A stretch of DNA of 21,169 nucleotides. It comes from an uncultured Clostridia bacterium. GTDB lineage: Bacteria > Bacillota > Clostridia > Christensenellales > CAG-138. The notes under the pieces are model-generated. The model did no database searches and had not been told where the DNA came from. It saw nothing but the letters and a program-made list of their open reading frames with translations. Location: NCBI GenBank assembly GCA_937894955.1, contig CALAXO010000081.1:1-21169 (forward strand). Reading direction: 5' to 3'. Below are positions 13,502 to 21,169 of the stretch, one piece after another. The number at the start of each line of letters is the position of its first letter. The stretch's first letter is position 1. The translations under genes and the position numbers were made by a program.

Positions 13502-13942
13502 TTATCTGCATTCGTAATCGGAAATTTTGCCGATGCGGCGTTCGTGCCTGCCGCCGGCAAATTCGGTGCAGAGCCATGTTTTGACGATCGCCTTTGCGGT
13601 TTCAATGCCGATAATCCTTCCGCCAATTGCAAGCATGTTGGAATCATTATGCTGACGGGTCAGTTCCGCGGAAAGAACATCTCCGCAGAGTGCGCAGCGA
13701 ATGCCGCGAACCTTGTTTGCGCAGATAGAAACACCGATGCCGGTGCCGCAGATGAGGATTCCGCGGTCAAACTCGCCGGAGGCAACAGCTTCTGCGGCGG
13801 GAAATGCGATGTCGGGATAATCCATACTGTCGGTTGAATAGCAGCCGAAATCCCTGAATTCGTGACCAAGTTCAGTAATATAAGGCAAAAGTTCGTTCTT
13901 GAGTGCGTATCCGCCGTGGTCGGATGCAATTGCAATTTTCAT
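13502..13942 (-). CDS. rpiB: Ribose-5-phosphate isomerase B (RpiB/LacAB family)
   Basis: This cytoplasmic enzyme of the non-oxidative pentose phosphate pathway interconverts ribose 5-phosphate and ribulose 5-phosphate. It has 146 residues, the normal length. The start at 13942 was chosen because the conserved N-terminus MKIAIASDHGG begins there; the frame stays open for 53 more codons without a plausible family sequence. Active-site features are Asp8-His9 (SDHGG), Cys65 and Thr67 in ICGTGIG, the loop GIGVSICANKV, and His98-Asn99 in RQHNDSNML. The ribosome binding site is weak (CGGGAC). It lies between sua5 and upp, as ywlF does in Bacillus. The allose-phosphate branch of the family cannot be excluded from sequence alone. 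Confidence 0.93.
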   Translation of the reverse strand: MKIAIASDHGGYALKNELLPYITELGHEFRDFGCYSTDSMDYPDIAFPAAEAVASGEFDRGILICGTGIGVSICANKVRGIRCALCGDVLSAELTRQHNDSNMLAIGGRIIGIETAKAIVKTWLCTEFAGGRHERRIGKISDYECR

Positions 13943-14097
13943 TTTTATTGTCCCGTGCGGTGCGCGGGAAATCCTTTCCGTAAAGTTTTGAAAAATACTG
14001 AAAATTTTTGTGATTGAGCAAGAATAAATTCCGTAAACACCGACGGCATCCAAACGGCTTCGAACGCAGTTAAAAAGTCGTCGGCATATCGCAGCGG

Positions 14098-15144
14098 TCA
14101 TTCGGAAATAACCGTAAACCCGGCGGCGCGGAGCAGCCGATTCATGTATGCAAGCCCCTGAGCCTCGGCAGGGACACTTTCCGCAATTATCAAATCCATG
14201 CCGCGCGATTCGGTTCGAAGTTCACGGAAAAGGGCGGCGCACAGCGTCTGCGGCTGAGTCCTGTCGCCGATAACGACATGCCGCTTCCCCGAATAGCGGG
14301 ATTTGGTTTGTTCCGTTGCGAGTATGATGCATTTTTTGCCCGAAAGCTCTGCGCGGGTGTATTCACGGCAGGCGATGGAGGCGGTTTTTTTGCAGTCATT
14401 GCCGCCGTCAGCGATGACAACATCGCATTCGGGCGCATAATGCTTGTATTTCATGCCGGGTGAAGCGGCGGCTTCTCCGTTTTTTAACGGATTGAGCACC
14501 GCATGAGCAATATCAACATGCCCGATGACGCTTTCAAGCATCTCTCTTGTGACTCCGCCGGGGCGAAGCACCGTCGGTGTGCCGACAAGGGAAAGCACCG
14601 TGGATTCAACGCCGACTCTGCAATCCCCGCCGTCAATAATTGCATCAATGCATCCGTCAAGGTCATCCAGAACATGCTGAGCGCAGGTCGGGCTCGGTTT
14701 TCCGGAAAGGTTCGCGCTCGGTGCCGCAATCGGAACGCCGGCCGCACGAATCAGAGCAAGTGCGGTTTTATGCTCCGGCATACGCACCGCAGCGGTGGAG
14801 AGCCCCGCCGTGACTTGCGGAGGGACAATGTCGCTTTTGAGATAGACCATGGTGAGCGGACCCGGCCAGAATGCATCCGCAAGCTGCCGCGCCTTGTCCG
14901 GAACATGTTTCCAAAGCTGTTTGAGGTCGCTTTTTTTTGCAATATGAAGAATGAGCGGGTTGTCTCCGGGGCGTCCCTTTGCAGCAAAAATTTTTTCCAC
15001 CGCACAGCCGTCAAGCCCGTTTGCACCGAGTCCGTATACGGTTTCGGTCGGAAACGCAACAAGCCCGCCCGCGCGAATGATTCGCCCGCACACGTTTGTT
15101 CCGTTCTCTTTTTGTGTTGCCGCATTGAAAAATTCCGTGTTCAT
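14098..15144 (-). CDS. sua5: L-threonylcarbamoyladenylate synthase with Sua5 C-terminal domain
   Basis: This enzyme makes threonylcarbamoyl-AMP from threonine, bicarbonate and ATP, the first step of the universal t6A37 tRNA modification. It has 348 residues in two domains. The N-terminal YrdC-like domain (about 15-205) has GGLVAFPTETVYGLGANG, KIFAAKGRPGDNPLILHI, WPGPLTMV, RMPEHKTAL, PIAAPSANLSGKPSPT and VGVESTVLSL. The linker SPGMKYKHYAP leads to the Sua5-specific C-terminal domain. The ATG at 15144 was chosen because MNTEFF begins the family sequence and GGAG (15154-15157) lies nine bases upstream; the frame is open further upstream but would run through the promoter at 15216-15244. It is the first gene of the sua5, rpiB, upp group. 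The 155 bases to rpiB may contain a second, weak promoter (TTGCTC-N18-TATTTT). Confidence 0.96.
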   Translation of the reverse strand: MNTEFFNAATQKENGTNVCGRIIRAGGLVAFPTETVYGLGANGLDGCAVEKIFAAKGRPGDNPLILHIAKKSDLKQLWKHVPDKARQLADAFWPGPLTMVYLKSDIVPPQVTAGLSTAAVRMPEHKTALALIRAAGVPIAAPSANLSGKPSPTCAQHVLDDLDGCIDAIIDGGDCRVGVESTVLSLVGTPTVLRPGGVTREMLESVIGHVDIAHAVLNPLKNGEAAASPGMKYKHYAPECDVVIADGGNDCKKTASIACREYTRAELSGKKCIILATEQTKSRYSGKRHVVIGDRTQPQTLCAALFRELRTESRGMDLIIAESVPAEAQGLAYMNRLLRAAGFTVISE

Positions 15145-15215
15145 GCTGCCAAACTCCGTTCCCGGGTTACAGCATCTGCCGCAAACCGGCGCATAATGCC
15201 GTATCAACCCACTAT

Positions 15216-15244
15216 AATATAGCACAAATTGCGGCTTTCGGCAA
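15216..15244 (-). promoter_or_regulatory. Promoter of sua5
   Basis: On the minus strand TTGCCG (15239-15244) and TATATT (15216-15221) are 17 bases apart. Transcription starting near 15209 gives a leader of about 65 bases before the sua5 ATG. Confidence 0.75.
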
Positions 15245-15318
15245 GTGAAAAGTGACGCAAAGTCCACGGGCGAAACAGAACTGATCTTTTGCCGAGGGAG
15301 GAGCGGATACATGAAAAT

Positions 15319-15349
15319 GCACCTCCGCAGTAATTTGCTGCAGAGGTGC
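15319..15349 (-). terminator. Terminator of the subtilase gene
   Basis: GCACCTC (15319-15325) pairs with GAGGTGC (15343-15349) and, inside, GCAG (15327-15330) pairs with CTGC (15338-15341) across one mismatch. On the minus strand a short T-tract (ATTTTC) follows. It lies 62 bases after the protease stop codon and before the sua5 promoter. Confidence 0.75.
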
Positions 15350-15411
15350 AAATATTTCAGTCGAACCGTATAAACAAAATACGGCACATGTCAATGCGGA
15401 ATTCAGTGAAT

Positions 15412-18400
15412 TCAGTCGTTAAGCAGGCAGATGCCGAGGCTGTGCCTCATTATGCTGAGTGCATCGTCAACGTTGACATTATAGTCGCTGTTGGCGTCGG
15501 CGGCTGCGCGTTCAAGCTCGGTGGAGTCGGCAATACCCATCGCAATGCGGAGTGCCGAAAGTGCATCAACGCAATCAATAATTCCATCAAAATTGACATC
15601 TCCGAGGGTAATGTCGAGTTCATATTGAGCAACAACAACCGTGTTGGCGGTTATGTTGTTGAACTCACAACTCCATCCGACGAAGCGGTAGTGTTCTCGT
15701 GTGGGCTCTGTCGGCGCGACGGCAGCATGCCCGCGTTCCACCATTTGGCTTGAAATCATTGTTCCGTCATAGTCAACGAAGTACACGGCAAAGACATCTT
15801 CCGGATTGATTTCAAAGACGGCCTCAATCGTGTGGTCGGAAGTAATGTTTTCAAAAGTGTATTCGGTTGCTGTGCCGATGCTCTGCCCGTCCACAAGAAC
15901 GTCCGCAATGTGGTAATGTTCATCGGGAGTAATTGTGAAAACAGCGGATTCCAACGAGGGTATTTCGCAGCTTTCGGTTATTGTTCCGCCGGCATTTGCC
16001 GAAGATGTGATTGAATACGTTCTTTCGTAAACATTCACAACAACGTCCTTTGAACAGATCGTCATCGGCACAGCGGCACGAATAACTGTTGTGCCGACGG
16101 TATTTGCGGTGATTTTACCGGATTTGCTGTCAATGCCGGCAACACTTGCCACAGATGAGTCGGATGAAGAATACTCCGTGTAACAGGCATCGCCGTTGAT
16201 ATGCTCAGGCCATGTGTATATGTTCGAAACATCCAGCGTATCGCCTACACGCATATTAATGACATCCGGACAGTCGAGTTCAACGCAGTTGTCGCCGGTC
16301 ATAGCATTGAATATGACCATTGCTCTGTTACCTGCGTAATCGGTGACTATCAGCGCAGCTATCGCTGTCGGAGTAGTTATATTGCTGAAAGTGGGAGTTG
16401 CTTCCGTTCCTTCCGGTTCCTCAGTATTTAAACCTACATATGTTACCCCGCCGAGAACATCACCGAACAGACCGCAGTTAATGTATGTATTTGCAACCAT
16501 ACCGTCGTCGTATGTGCGGTATTTCTGCGTATAATACAACCGAGAAGTTGATTGTGAGATAAACTCAATATCACCTTCAGGTGCGCCGGTGTCGATTTTG
16601 CAGCGGAAGCCCCAGCTGCTGAGATCATTATCGGCAACAACTTCACCGCGATACGTGGTTTCGCATTCAACGGAAACATAAACTTCGGTGCCGTCGGGAA
16701 GCAGATTGCCTTCGGCATCGGTGCCGTACCACGGATCGAAAGCAGTTTCTTCATCCATACCGAAGGGAATCAGATTACCGTCACTGTTCATATTGTATTT
16801 TGAACAATAATCGATACTCTTTTCATAGTAGACATCACCGGTTGCCGTATTCGTGATACGATAGGTAACGTTGGTTGTATTCCTAAGAACGCTTGTGTAT
16901 ACAGCTTCGATGCCGTCGCAGATACCGTCGCCGTTCGGTGAAATATAACAGCGCAAATCACTCCATGCGTGAATTTGCATCGGGTTCTCAGCCCAATCGG
17001 GTTGGGTGAGATGCCTGTAGAAGTTGTCTCCGAGATGGAACGGGTTGCCGTTGACGCTTGTCAATGCCATATGCGGCATGATTGACGAATAGTCCATATC
17101 GACATTGTAGAAAGGCGACGAACTTCTTCCCTCGGGGAAATCCGGATTCATGTTTAAACTTTCAAGACAGTTGTATGCGAAAGTTTCGTCCAAGACGGAG
17201 AGCGCCGTCCAATCACCGTAGAATGCAAGGAACGGAGCGGAAAGGTTGACGGGAGTTTCGCTGCGTTCAATGAGCTTTACAAATCCGTCAACATAGGTGC
17301 CGTTCTCAAAATGTTCGCGGATATAGGCAAGGTCAATTGCGGAAAGCTTAACGGTGACTTCTGCTGAAGCTGTTCCGTGTGCGGGAACGGTAATGCTGCT
17401 GTCTCCGGAAATTTCGGGATACAGTGCGTAAGGTTCACCGAACATGAAATAGAGCGGCTCGCCGTTTTTGATATCGCCGGCAACAGCCATTTCGGTGAGT
17501 GCGGTAACATCAATGTCATAAACCTTTTCGGTGCTGCCCATGTTCACAACATTGAACCGCAATGTATAAATGCCGGTTTTGTCGGGATCATCTCCGAGTT
17601 CAAGCTTAGGCTTGTCGCAGCCGTCAACGGTGATATAAGCTTCGGTATTCACCGCCTTATAAAGGTTAAGAAGGCCTGCACCCTGATTGCGCGGAGAGCA
17701 GTCATAACCGCCCCTGCCCGTGACCTGTGAAGCGGTGCTCATGAGGATTGCGTTTACAGTGTCGTGAAGCTGCGTGTCGGAAAGCTCGGGATAATTTGCT
17801 TTCAAATACTGTTTAACTATTGCAGCTGCACCTGCGATTTGCGGAGCTGCCATGCTTGTTCCGCTGGATTCGGCATAATAATTGCTGTCCCAAGTGGACC
17901 ACACATTGCCGCCGACAGCAGAAATCTCGGGCTTGATGCGCAGATCGAGCGTCGGGCCCCAACTTGAAAAATCACTCATTCCGATGCCGTCGGGGTTATC
18001 GACGTAGCGATAACTTACGGTAAGTTTTCTGTCGGATTCGGGAATGCCGAATTCCTCCATGCAGTCGAGCATCCACTGGCTGTCGCCGCCGATTATGCTG
18101 ACGCAGGGCATTGCCTCGTAGTTTTCAATGTCCATATCAACGGCATATTCTTCACCGTCTTCCATGGCTTCAACAACAAGAACCGCAGCCTTTGCCGCAA
18201 CTGCCTGATTGTAAAGTTCCTGAGTCGGAATTTCATCGGTTTCGCGTACGAAAACGATTTTTCCTTCGGTGTCGTATTGTGTGAAGTCGTAACCGTCCAT
18301 GATAACAAAATCAAAGGTCTGACCGCCGTATCTTGTGTCAAGACGGTATTCATACGGTGCTTTATCATAGAAATATGCACCGTAAACCTCGTTGTTATTA

Positions 18401-19875
18401 TCGGTGTAGAAAACAAGCTGTTCGCTTCTTTCCCAATGGAAAACTTTGTTTGCGTTTACGGAAGCAACGGAAAGGTTGCTTGCGAAGACTGCAGGCGAGC
18501 CGACAATGCCGTTGTCGGGGTTTGAAGCAAGCTGAAGATCAAATCCCCATTTGTTGCCGACGGCAGAGGTGGAATCATTGCCGGCGGCAACGACAACATT
18601 GATACCGGCAGCATTTGCCGCATCAAACACCTCGGTTATGCCTTCCCTGTAATCATAACCTGCGGGAGCGCCGAGGCTGAGGTTGACAGCGTCAACACCG
18701 AGAAGAATGGAATCTTCCATTGCGGTGATTATATCGGTGAAACTTGCACCCTCGCCGGAAAAAACCTTCATGATGATAAGCTGGCATTCGGGAGCAATGC
18801 CGGTCATTCCGGGAAAATCGCCTTCAAGGCCGGGCTCTGGAGTGTGCTCATGCATATCGGCCCCGATTATACCCGCAACATGTGTGCCGTGCGCGGAGAC
18901 ACGGTTTGTGTGATAAACATTGGCGTCGTTTTCGGAATAGTCAAATACGAACGGGAACTTTGCATTCACATATGCATCGGATACACTGAAACCGCTCATG
19001 CGTTCCTCCGCACCGAAATCAAAGTTGTTCAGTTTGCTTTCAATATCGTCGCGGTTGAATTTGGGATTGTCAGGCATGGTTGCGAAAGCTTCGTGTGTGA
19101 GATAACAACCGGTGTCGATAACGGCAACGGTCATTCCCTCACCTTTATAACCGCAGTCCCATGCAAGGTATGTTCCCTGCTGCTCGGCACCGGAGTTGAA
19201 GATTTCATCGGGTTCCACGGTAAAGACGGGGGCTTCAAAAGCTGTTTTGACGCCGTTTGCTCGTCTGATATCGGAAATGTTTTTGCGTGCGGTACGAACT
19301 GCAAAACCGTTGATTGTAATGCAGTAGTCAGCTGTTATATCAATATCGGATTCAATCGCTCTCTTAATTTCTTCGGCAACGGATTTGTGCTCGGCAACAA
19401 GTTTGCGCCTTGCGGCATTATAAGCTTTTGCATCGATACTGTCGCCGACATGCAGACCCTTTGTCTCGCTTAATGCGCCATTGTCAAGGACGACAGTAAT
19501 GTCAACGATTTCGTTGCCGTATTCCTCTGTGCGTACGACCCACTCGGGTTTTGCATCCGGGTTGTAGTTTTCCCCGAGAATTTCAGCAATCACCTTCGGG
19601 TCAGTAATTGTTGTTACTGTGCCGGAATTGCTTTTTTTGATTATTGCGCTGTTTTGCGCAAGCTTCGCAACTTCATCGGCATTAAGCTCGTTGAAGTCAA
19701 AAGCAGTATCGGAAGCAATAACGCTTCCGTCGGGCAGGGCTGCGCTGTAGGCAAATTCATTTGCGTTTGCTTCGGTTGAGCCAAACGGCAATTCAACCGA
19801 GGCAAAAACCGAAAGACACGGCAAAATCATTGCCAGTGTGAGCAAAAGAGCAACCGCTTTCAGTGTTCTTTTCAT
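15412..19875 (-). CDS. Secreted subtilisin-like (S8) serine protease with C-terminal repeats and dockerin
   Basis: This 1487-residue extracellular protease begins with a signal peptide (MKRTLKAVALLLTLAMILPC, cleavage probably near FAS at 24-26). A propeptide with an I9-like inhibitor region (about 125-222) follows. The S8 catalytic domain has Asp254 in AVIDTG, His329 in AHGTHVAGIIG, oxyanion Asn433 in VAAGND and the nucleophile Ser674 in SGTSMAAP. A protease-associated (PA) insert (about 490-620) lies between Asn and Ser. This is the layout of cell-envelope/C5a-peptidase-type subtilases. Beta-sandwich Fn3-like regions follow, then a Big_2-like domain (MRVGDTLDVSNI...SSDSSVASV), a bacterial surface repeat (ITSSANAGGTITES) and an InlB/Flg_new-type repeat (PTREHYRFVGW). 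A type I dockerin ends the protein (1424-1487) with two calcium loops, DVNFDGIIDCVD and DANSDYNVNVDD. The start has GGAGGT 5 bases upstream. All catalytic residues are present. A regulator-like gene lies upstream on the same strand. Confidence 0.96.
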   Translation of the reverse strand: MKRTLKAVALLLTLAMILPCLSVFASVELPFGSTEANANEFAYSAALPDGSVIASDTAFDFNELNADEVAKLAQNSAIIKKSNSGTVTTITDPKVIAEILGENYNPDAKPEWVVRTEEYGNEIVDITVVLDNGALSETKGLHVGDSIDAKAYNAARRKLVAEHKSVAEEIKRAIESDIDITADYCITINGFAVRTARKNISDIRRANGVKTAFEAPVFTVEPDEIFNSGAEQQGTYLAWDCGYKGEGMTVAVIDTGCYLTHEAFATMPDNPKFNRDDIESKLNNFDFGAEERMSGFSVSDAYVNAKFPFVFDYSENDANVYHTNRVSAHGTHVAGIIGADMHEHTPEPGLEGDFPGMTGIAPECQLIIMKVFSGEGASFTDIITAMEDSILLGVDAVNLSLGAPAGYDYREGITEVFDAANAAGINVVVAAGNDSTSAVGNKWGFDLQLASNPDNGIVGSPAVFASNLSVASVNANKVFHWERSEQLVFYTDNNNEVYGAYFYDKAPYEYRLDTRYGGQTFDFVIMDGYDFTQYDTEGKIVFVRETDEIPTQELYNQAVAAKAAVLVVEAMEDGEEYAVDMDIENYEAMPCVSIIGGDSQWMLDCMEEFGIPESDRKLTVSYRYVDNPDGIGMSDFSSWGPTLDLRIKPEISAVGGNVWSTWDSNYYAESSGTSMAAPQIAGAAAIVKQYLKANYPELSDTQLHDTVNAILMSTASQVTGRGGYDCSPRNQGAGLLNLYKAVNTEAYITVDGCDKPKLELGDDPDKTGIYTLRFNVVNMGSTEKVYDIDVTALTEMAVAGDIKNGEPLYFMFGEPYALYPEISGDSSITVPAHGTASAEVTVKLSAIDLAYIREHFENGTYVDGFVKLIERSETPVNLSAPFLAFYGDWTALSVLDETFAYNCLESLNMNPDFPEGRSSSPFYNVDMDYSSIMPHMALTSVNGNPFHLGDNFYRHLTQPDWAENPMQIHAWSDLRCYISPNGDGICDGIEAVYTSVLRNTTNVTYRITNTATGDVYYEKSIDYCSKYNMNSDGNLIPFGMDEETAFDPWYGTDAEGNLLPDGTEVYVSVECETTYRGEVVADNDLSSWGFRCKIDTGAPEGDIEFISQSTSRLYYTQKYRTYDDGMVANTYINCGLFGDVLGGVTYVGLNTEEPEGTEATPTFSNITTPTAIAALIVTDYAGNRAMVIFNAMTGDNCVELDCPDVINMRVGDTLDVSNIYTWPEHINGDACYTEYSSSDSSVASVAGIDSKSGKITANTVGTTVIRAAVPMTICSKDVVVNVYERTYSITSSANAGGTITESCEIPSLESAVFTITPDEHYHIADVLVDGQSIGTATEYTFENITSDHTIEAVFEINPEDVFAVYFVDYDGTMISSQMVERGHAAVAPTEPTREHYRFVGWSCEFNNITANTVVVAQYELDITLGDVNFDGIIDCVDALSALRIAMGIADSTELERAAADANSDYNVNVDDALSIMRHSLGICLLND

Positions 19876-19928
19876 GAGTAACCTCCAAATATAATTTGTT
19901 CATAAAAACAGATTAACACCTATTTTTA

Positions 19929-19940
19929 TGTTTGCAAACA
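19929..19940. promoter_or_regulatory. Palindrome at the protease transcription start
   Basis: TGTTTGCAAACA is a perfect 12-base palindrome. It covers the predicted transcription start (about 19935) just after the -10 element, a classic place for a repressor to block initiation. The regulator is unknown; the upstream winged-helix gene is one candidate. Confidence 0.45.
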
Positions 19941-19941
19941 C

Positions 19942-19971
19942 ATTATATCACCTTGCGGTAAAGCGGCGCAA
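19942..19971 (-). promoter_or_regulatory. Promoter of the subtilase gene
   Basis: On the minus strand TATAAT (19942-19947) is preceded by TGA, forming an extended -10. A TTGCGC element (19966-19971) lies 18 bases further upstream. The resulting leader of about 60 bases ends at the GGAGGT site. Confidence 0.7.
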
Positions 19972-19990
19972 TAGCGCAACACAAAGAACT

Positions 19991-20004
19991 GATAATATAT
20001 TATC
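19991..20004. promoter_or_regulatory. Perfect palindrome GATAATATATTATC, candidate operator
   Basis: This 14-base perfect palindrome lies 20 bases upstream of the protease -35 element and 21 bases after the regulator gene's stop codon. ArsR-type sites are AT-rich inverted repeats of this style. It also resembles Fur-family half-sites (GATAAT and ATTATC), but with a 2-base rather than a 1-base centre. Next to it ATCTAATC and CCTAATC repeat the TAATC element. Confidence 0.5.
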
Positions 20005-20025
20005 TAATCTAACCTAATCATTGAG

Positions 20026-21168
20026 TCATTCCAAGATGAAATTGCGAACACACTTCAGCAAGTATTCTACGGCTTCGGGATCGGTGCGATAACTTGTGCG
20101 TCCTCCGGATTTTTGAGAGATAAGAAAACCAAGCTCATTGAGCGTGCGCAGGTTTCTTGAAGTGTTGCCGACGTCAAGATCCAGTTCTGCGGCAAGAGTG
20201 GAGCATGTAAAAAACTTTTTGCGCATTGCGCGCAGCATTTTAAGTTTGCTTGAATCGGATAAAGCCTTCATAACGCTGAAACAAAAACCGGATTCGGGCA
20301 TAGTATCCGCAAGTTTCAAATTGTTTCGAATATCAAACCCGCAGCCCAAAAGCAGAGTTTTTCCGCCGCTTTCGGGAGATGCATCCCATGAAACGGACAA
20401 AATATTTGGTTCACAAAGAAAAACATTGAATTTAACATCGATGTTCGGAGTGAGCATTTCATCAATTTCAAATGCTGCAAGGCAGTTGCGAATAAGCCCG
20501 TATTCACGTCTGTTTGTCAGCGCGCTGCTCCAGTGCTGCACTGTTCGATTGCGCACATTGTCCAAACGGACAAGCTCGTGCTCAAGCTGCACGGCGAAAG
20601 GCTGCATATAATCAAAGACAGTATCAATCATATCGTCGAACTGAATAAAAAACTTATAGAGTTTATATCGAAAACTTTCCGGATAAGTCAAGTGTTCGAT
20701 TTGCTCAAACAAATAGTGTACTCCCATGACTGCATCAGGATCGGGAACAATATCAAGTTTGTATTCGGTGTTTGCGAACGAATAACCTTTTTCGTTCAAT
20801 TCGGTCCAGGTTTTTTTGATATGCTCCTTTTGTTCGCAATACCCCGCAATACATGGGTCGGAAAGCGCAAAAACAACGGCAAATGCAACCGAGAGCATGG
20901 AAGAACCTTTTTTTTCGGATGAATCATCGTCGGCGTTGTCACAAAAGAAATATTTGAACAGTGCATCATTTTCGGCAATGCAGCCGCATACCTTCAGTTC
21001 AATGTCCCGAAGGATATCAAAGGCTTCTTCAATTTCGGGTATTTCTTCAACCGGAAGAGACTGAATGTTTTTTCGACGAAATCGGTGTTTCAATTCGGAA
21101 TAATCAATTCGCTGGGCATGACGAGCAAGCAGGATTACCGTTTCAATTGCAATTGATGGCTTTTCCGA
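20026..21168 (-). CDS. Large protein with C-terminal ArsR-like winged helix, 5'-truncated
   Basis: The frame is open to the window edge: upstream of the TTG at 21093 it continues as sensible protein (EKPSIAIETVILLARHAQRI) with no start, so the gene begins outside. At least 380 codons are visible. The C-terminal 80 residues are an ArsR-type helix-turn-helix: MKALSDSSKLKMLRAMRKK, TCSTLAAELDLDVGNTSRNL (recognition region), then the wing ELGFLISQKSGGRTSYRT. The preceding 270 or more residues are mixed alpha/beta with no recognised family. They contain a Cys-rich spot (KVCGCIAEN) and several aromatic helices (YKLYKFFIQFDDMIDTVF), and probably form a ligand-sensing or dimerisation region. No transmembrane segment is obvious. 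It is encoded just upstream of, and on the same strand as, the secreted protease, whose promoter region carries palindromes; control of the protease is inferred from position only. Confidence 0.85.
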   Translation of the reverse strand, partial: SEKPSIAIETVILLARHAQRIDYSELKHRFRRKNIQSLPVEEIPEIEEAFDILRDIELKVCGCIAENDALFKYFFCDNADDDSSEKKGSSMLSVAFAVVFALSDPCIAGYCEQKEHIKKTWTELNEKGYSFANTEYKLDIVPDPDAVMGVHYLFEQIEHLTYPESFRYKLYKFFIQFDDMIDTVFDYMQPFAVQLEHELVRLDNVRNRTVQHWSSALTNRREYGLIRNCLAAFEIDEMLTPNIDVKFNVFLCEPNILSVSWDASPESGGKTLLLGCGFDIRNNLKLADTMPESGFCFSVMKALSDSSKLKMLRAMRKKFFTCSTLAAELDLDVGNTSRNLRTLNELGFLISQKSGGRTSYRTDPEAVEYLLKCVRNFILE

Positions 21169-21169
21169 T

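Noticed and set aside
13943..14101. N-terminal extension of rpiB to 14101
   Set aside because: The extension shows no family similarity, and the conserved MKIAIASDHGG start lies at 13942.
14503..15222. Plus-strand ORF opposite sua5
   Set aside because: The sua5 reading has all family motifs; this frame is low in recognisable features and lacks a ribosome binding site.
1..21169. CRISPR array, tRNA/rRNA genes, insertion sequence ends
   Set aside because: No regularly spaced direct repeats, cloverleaf-like sequence ending in CCA, ribosomal RNA signature or transposase was seen in reading both strands.

Overview
The window looks like chromosome from an anaerobic Clostridia-type Firmicute, most plausibly an Oscillospiraceae/Ruminococcaceae-like gut bacterium. 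Reasons: strong AGGAGG-type ribosome binding sites, sigma-A-type promoters with 17-base spacers, an FeoB carrying a long extra loop after its first membrane helix, pyruvate phosphate dikinase as a glycolytic enzyme, a sua5-rpiB-upp order, and a secreted protease ending in a dockerin. Base composition is moderate except for one conspicuously AT-rich patch at about 11,360-12,720. I recognise no tRNA, rRNA, insertion sequence or CRISPR array.

Layout, left to right. (1) 2-3591, plus strand: the 3' part of feoB (its start lies outside the window), then a FeoB-associated Cys-rich membrane peptide, a small heavy-metal-associated (HMA) protein and a DUF2325 protein, with a long hairpin after feoB and a perfect 16-base palindrome before the DUF2325 gene. 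This reads as an iron/metal uptake and handling cluster. (2) 3675-6507: a strong hairpin shared by two converging transcription units, then ppdK on the minus strand with a near-consensus promoter. (3) 6669-8146: a small uncharacterised ORF facing a minus-strand NYN-domain nuclease-like gene. The NYN gene has a TTG start and its best promoter is about 340 bases upstream. (4) 8304-11,350: a membrane-anchored LytM/M23-like protein with a degenerate active site and almost no 5' leader, then murA behind a leader holding three consecutive hairpins. Both belong to cell-envelope biology. (5) 11,359-12,653, minus strand: an AT-rich island encoding a two-transmembrane N-terminal piece and a NUDIX-like C-terminal piece in different frames, joined by an A6 tract. 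It is probably one frameshifted (or slippage-expressed) gene and is the best candidate for a defence-type accessory gene. (6) 12,801-15,244, minus strand: upp, rpiB and sua5 (uracil salvage, pentose phosphate isomerisation, tRNA t6A synthesis), resembling the ywlC-ywlF-upp neighbourhood of Bacillus but without glyA. (7) 15,319-21,168, minus strand: a 1487-residue secreted subtilisin-like protease with a C-terminal dockerin, preceded by a partial gene for a large protein with a C-terminal ArsR-like winged helix. The 150 bases between them hold a promoter and two perfect palindromes, so the regulator may control the protease.

The most interesting items are the frameshifted 2TM-NUDIX island, the hairpin-rich murA leader, the LytM protein that keeps its metal ligands but lacks the two catalytic histidines, the dockerin-bearing protease with a putative dedicated regulator, and the structured elements of the feo region. 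All family assignments come from reading motifs; no database search was run.
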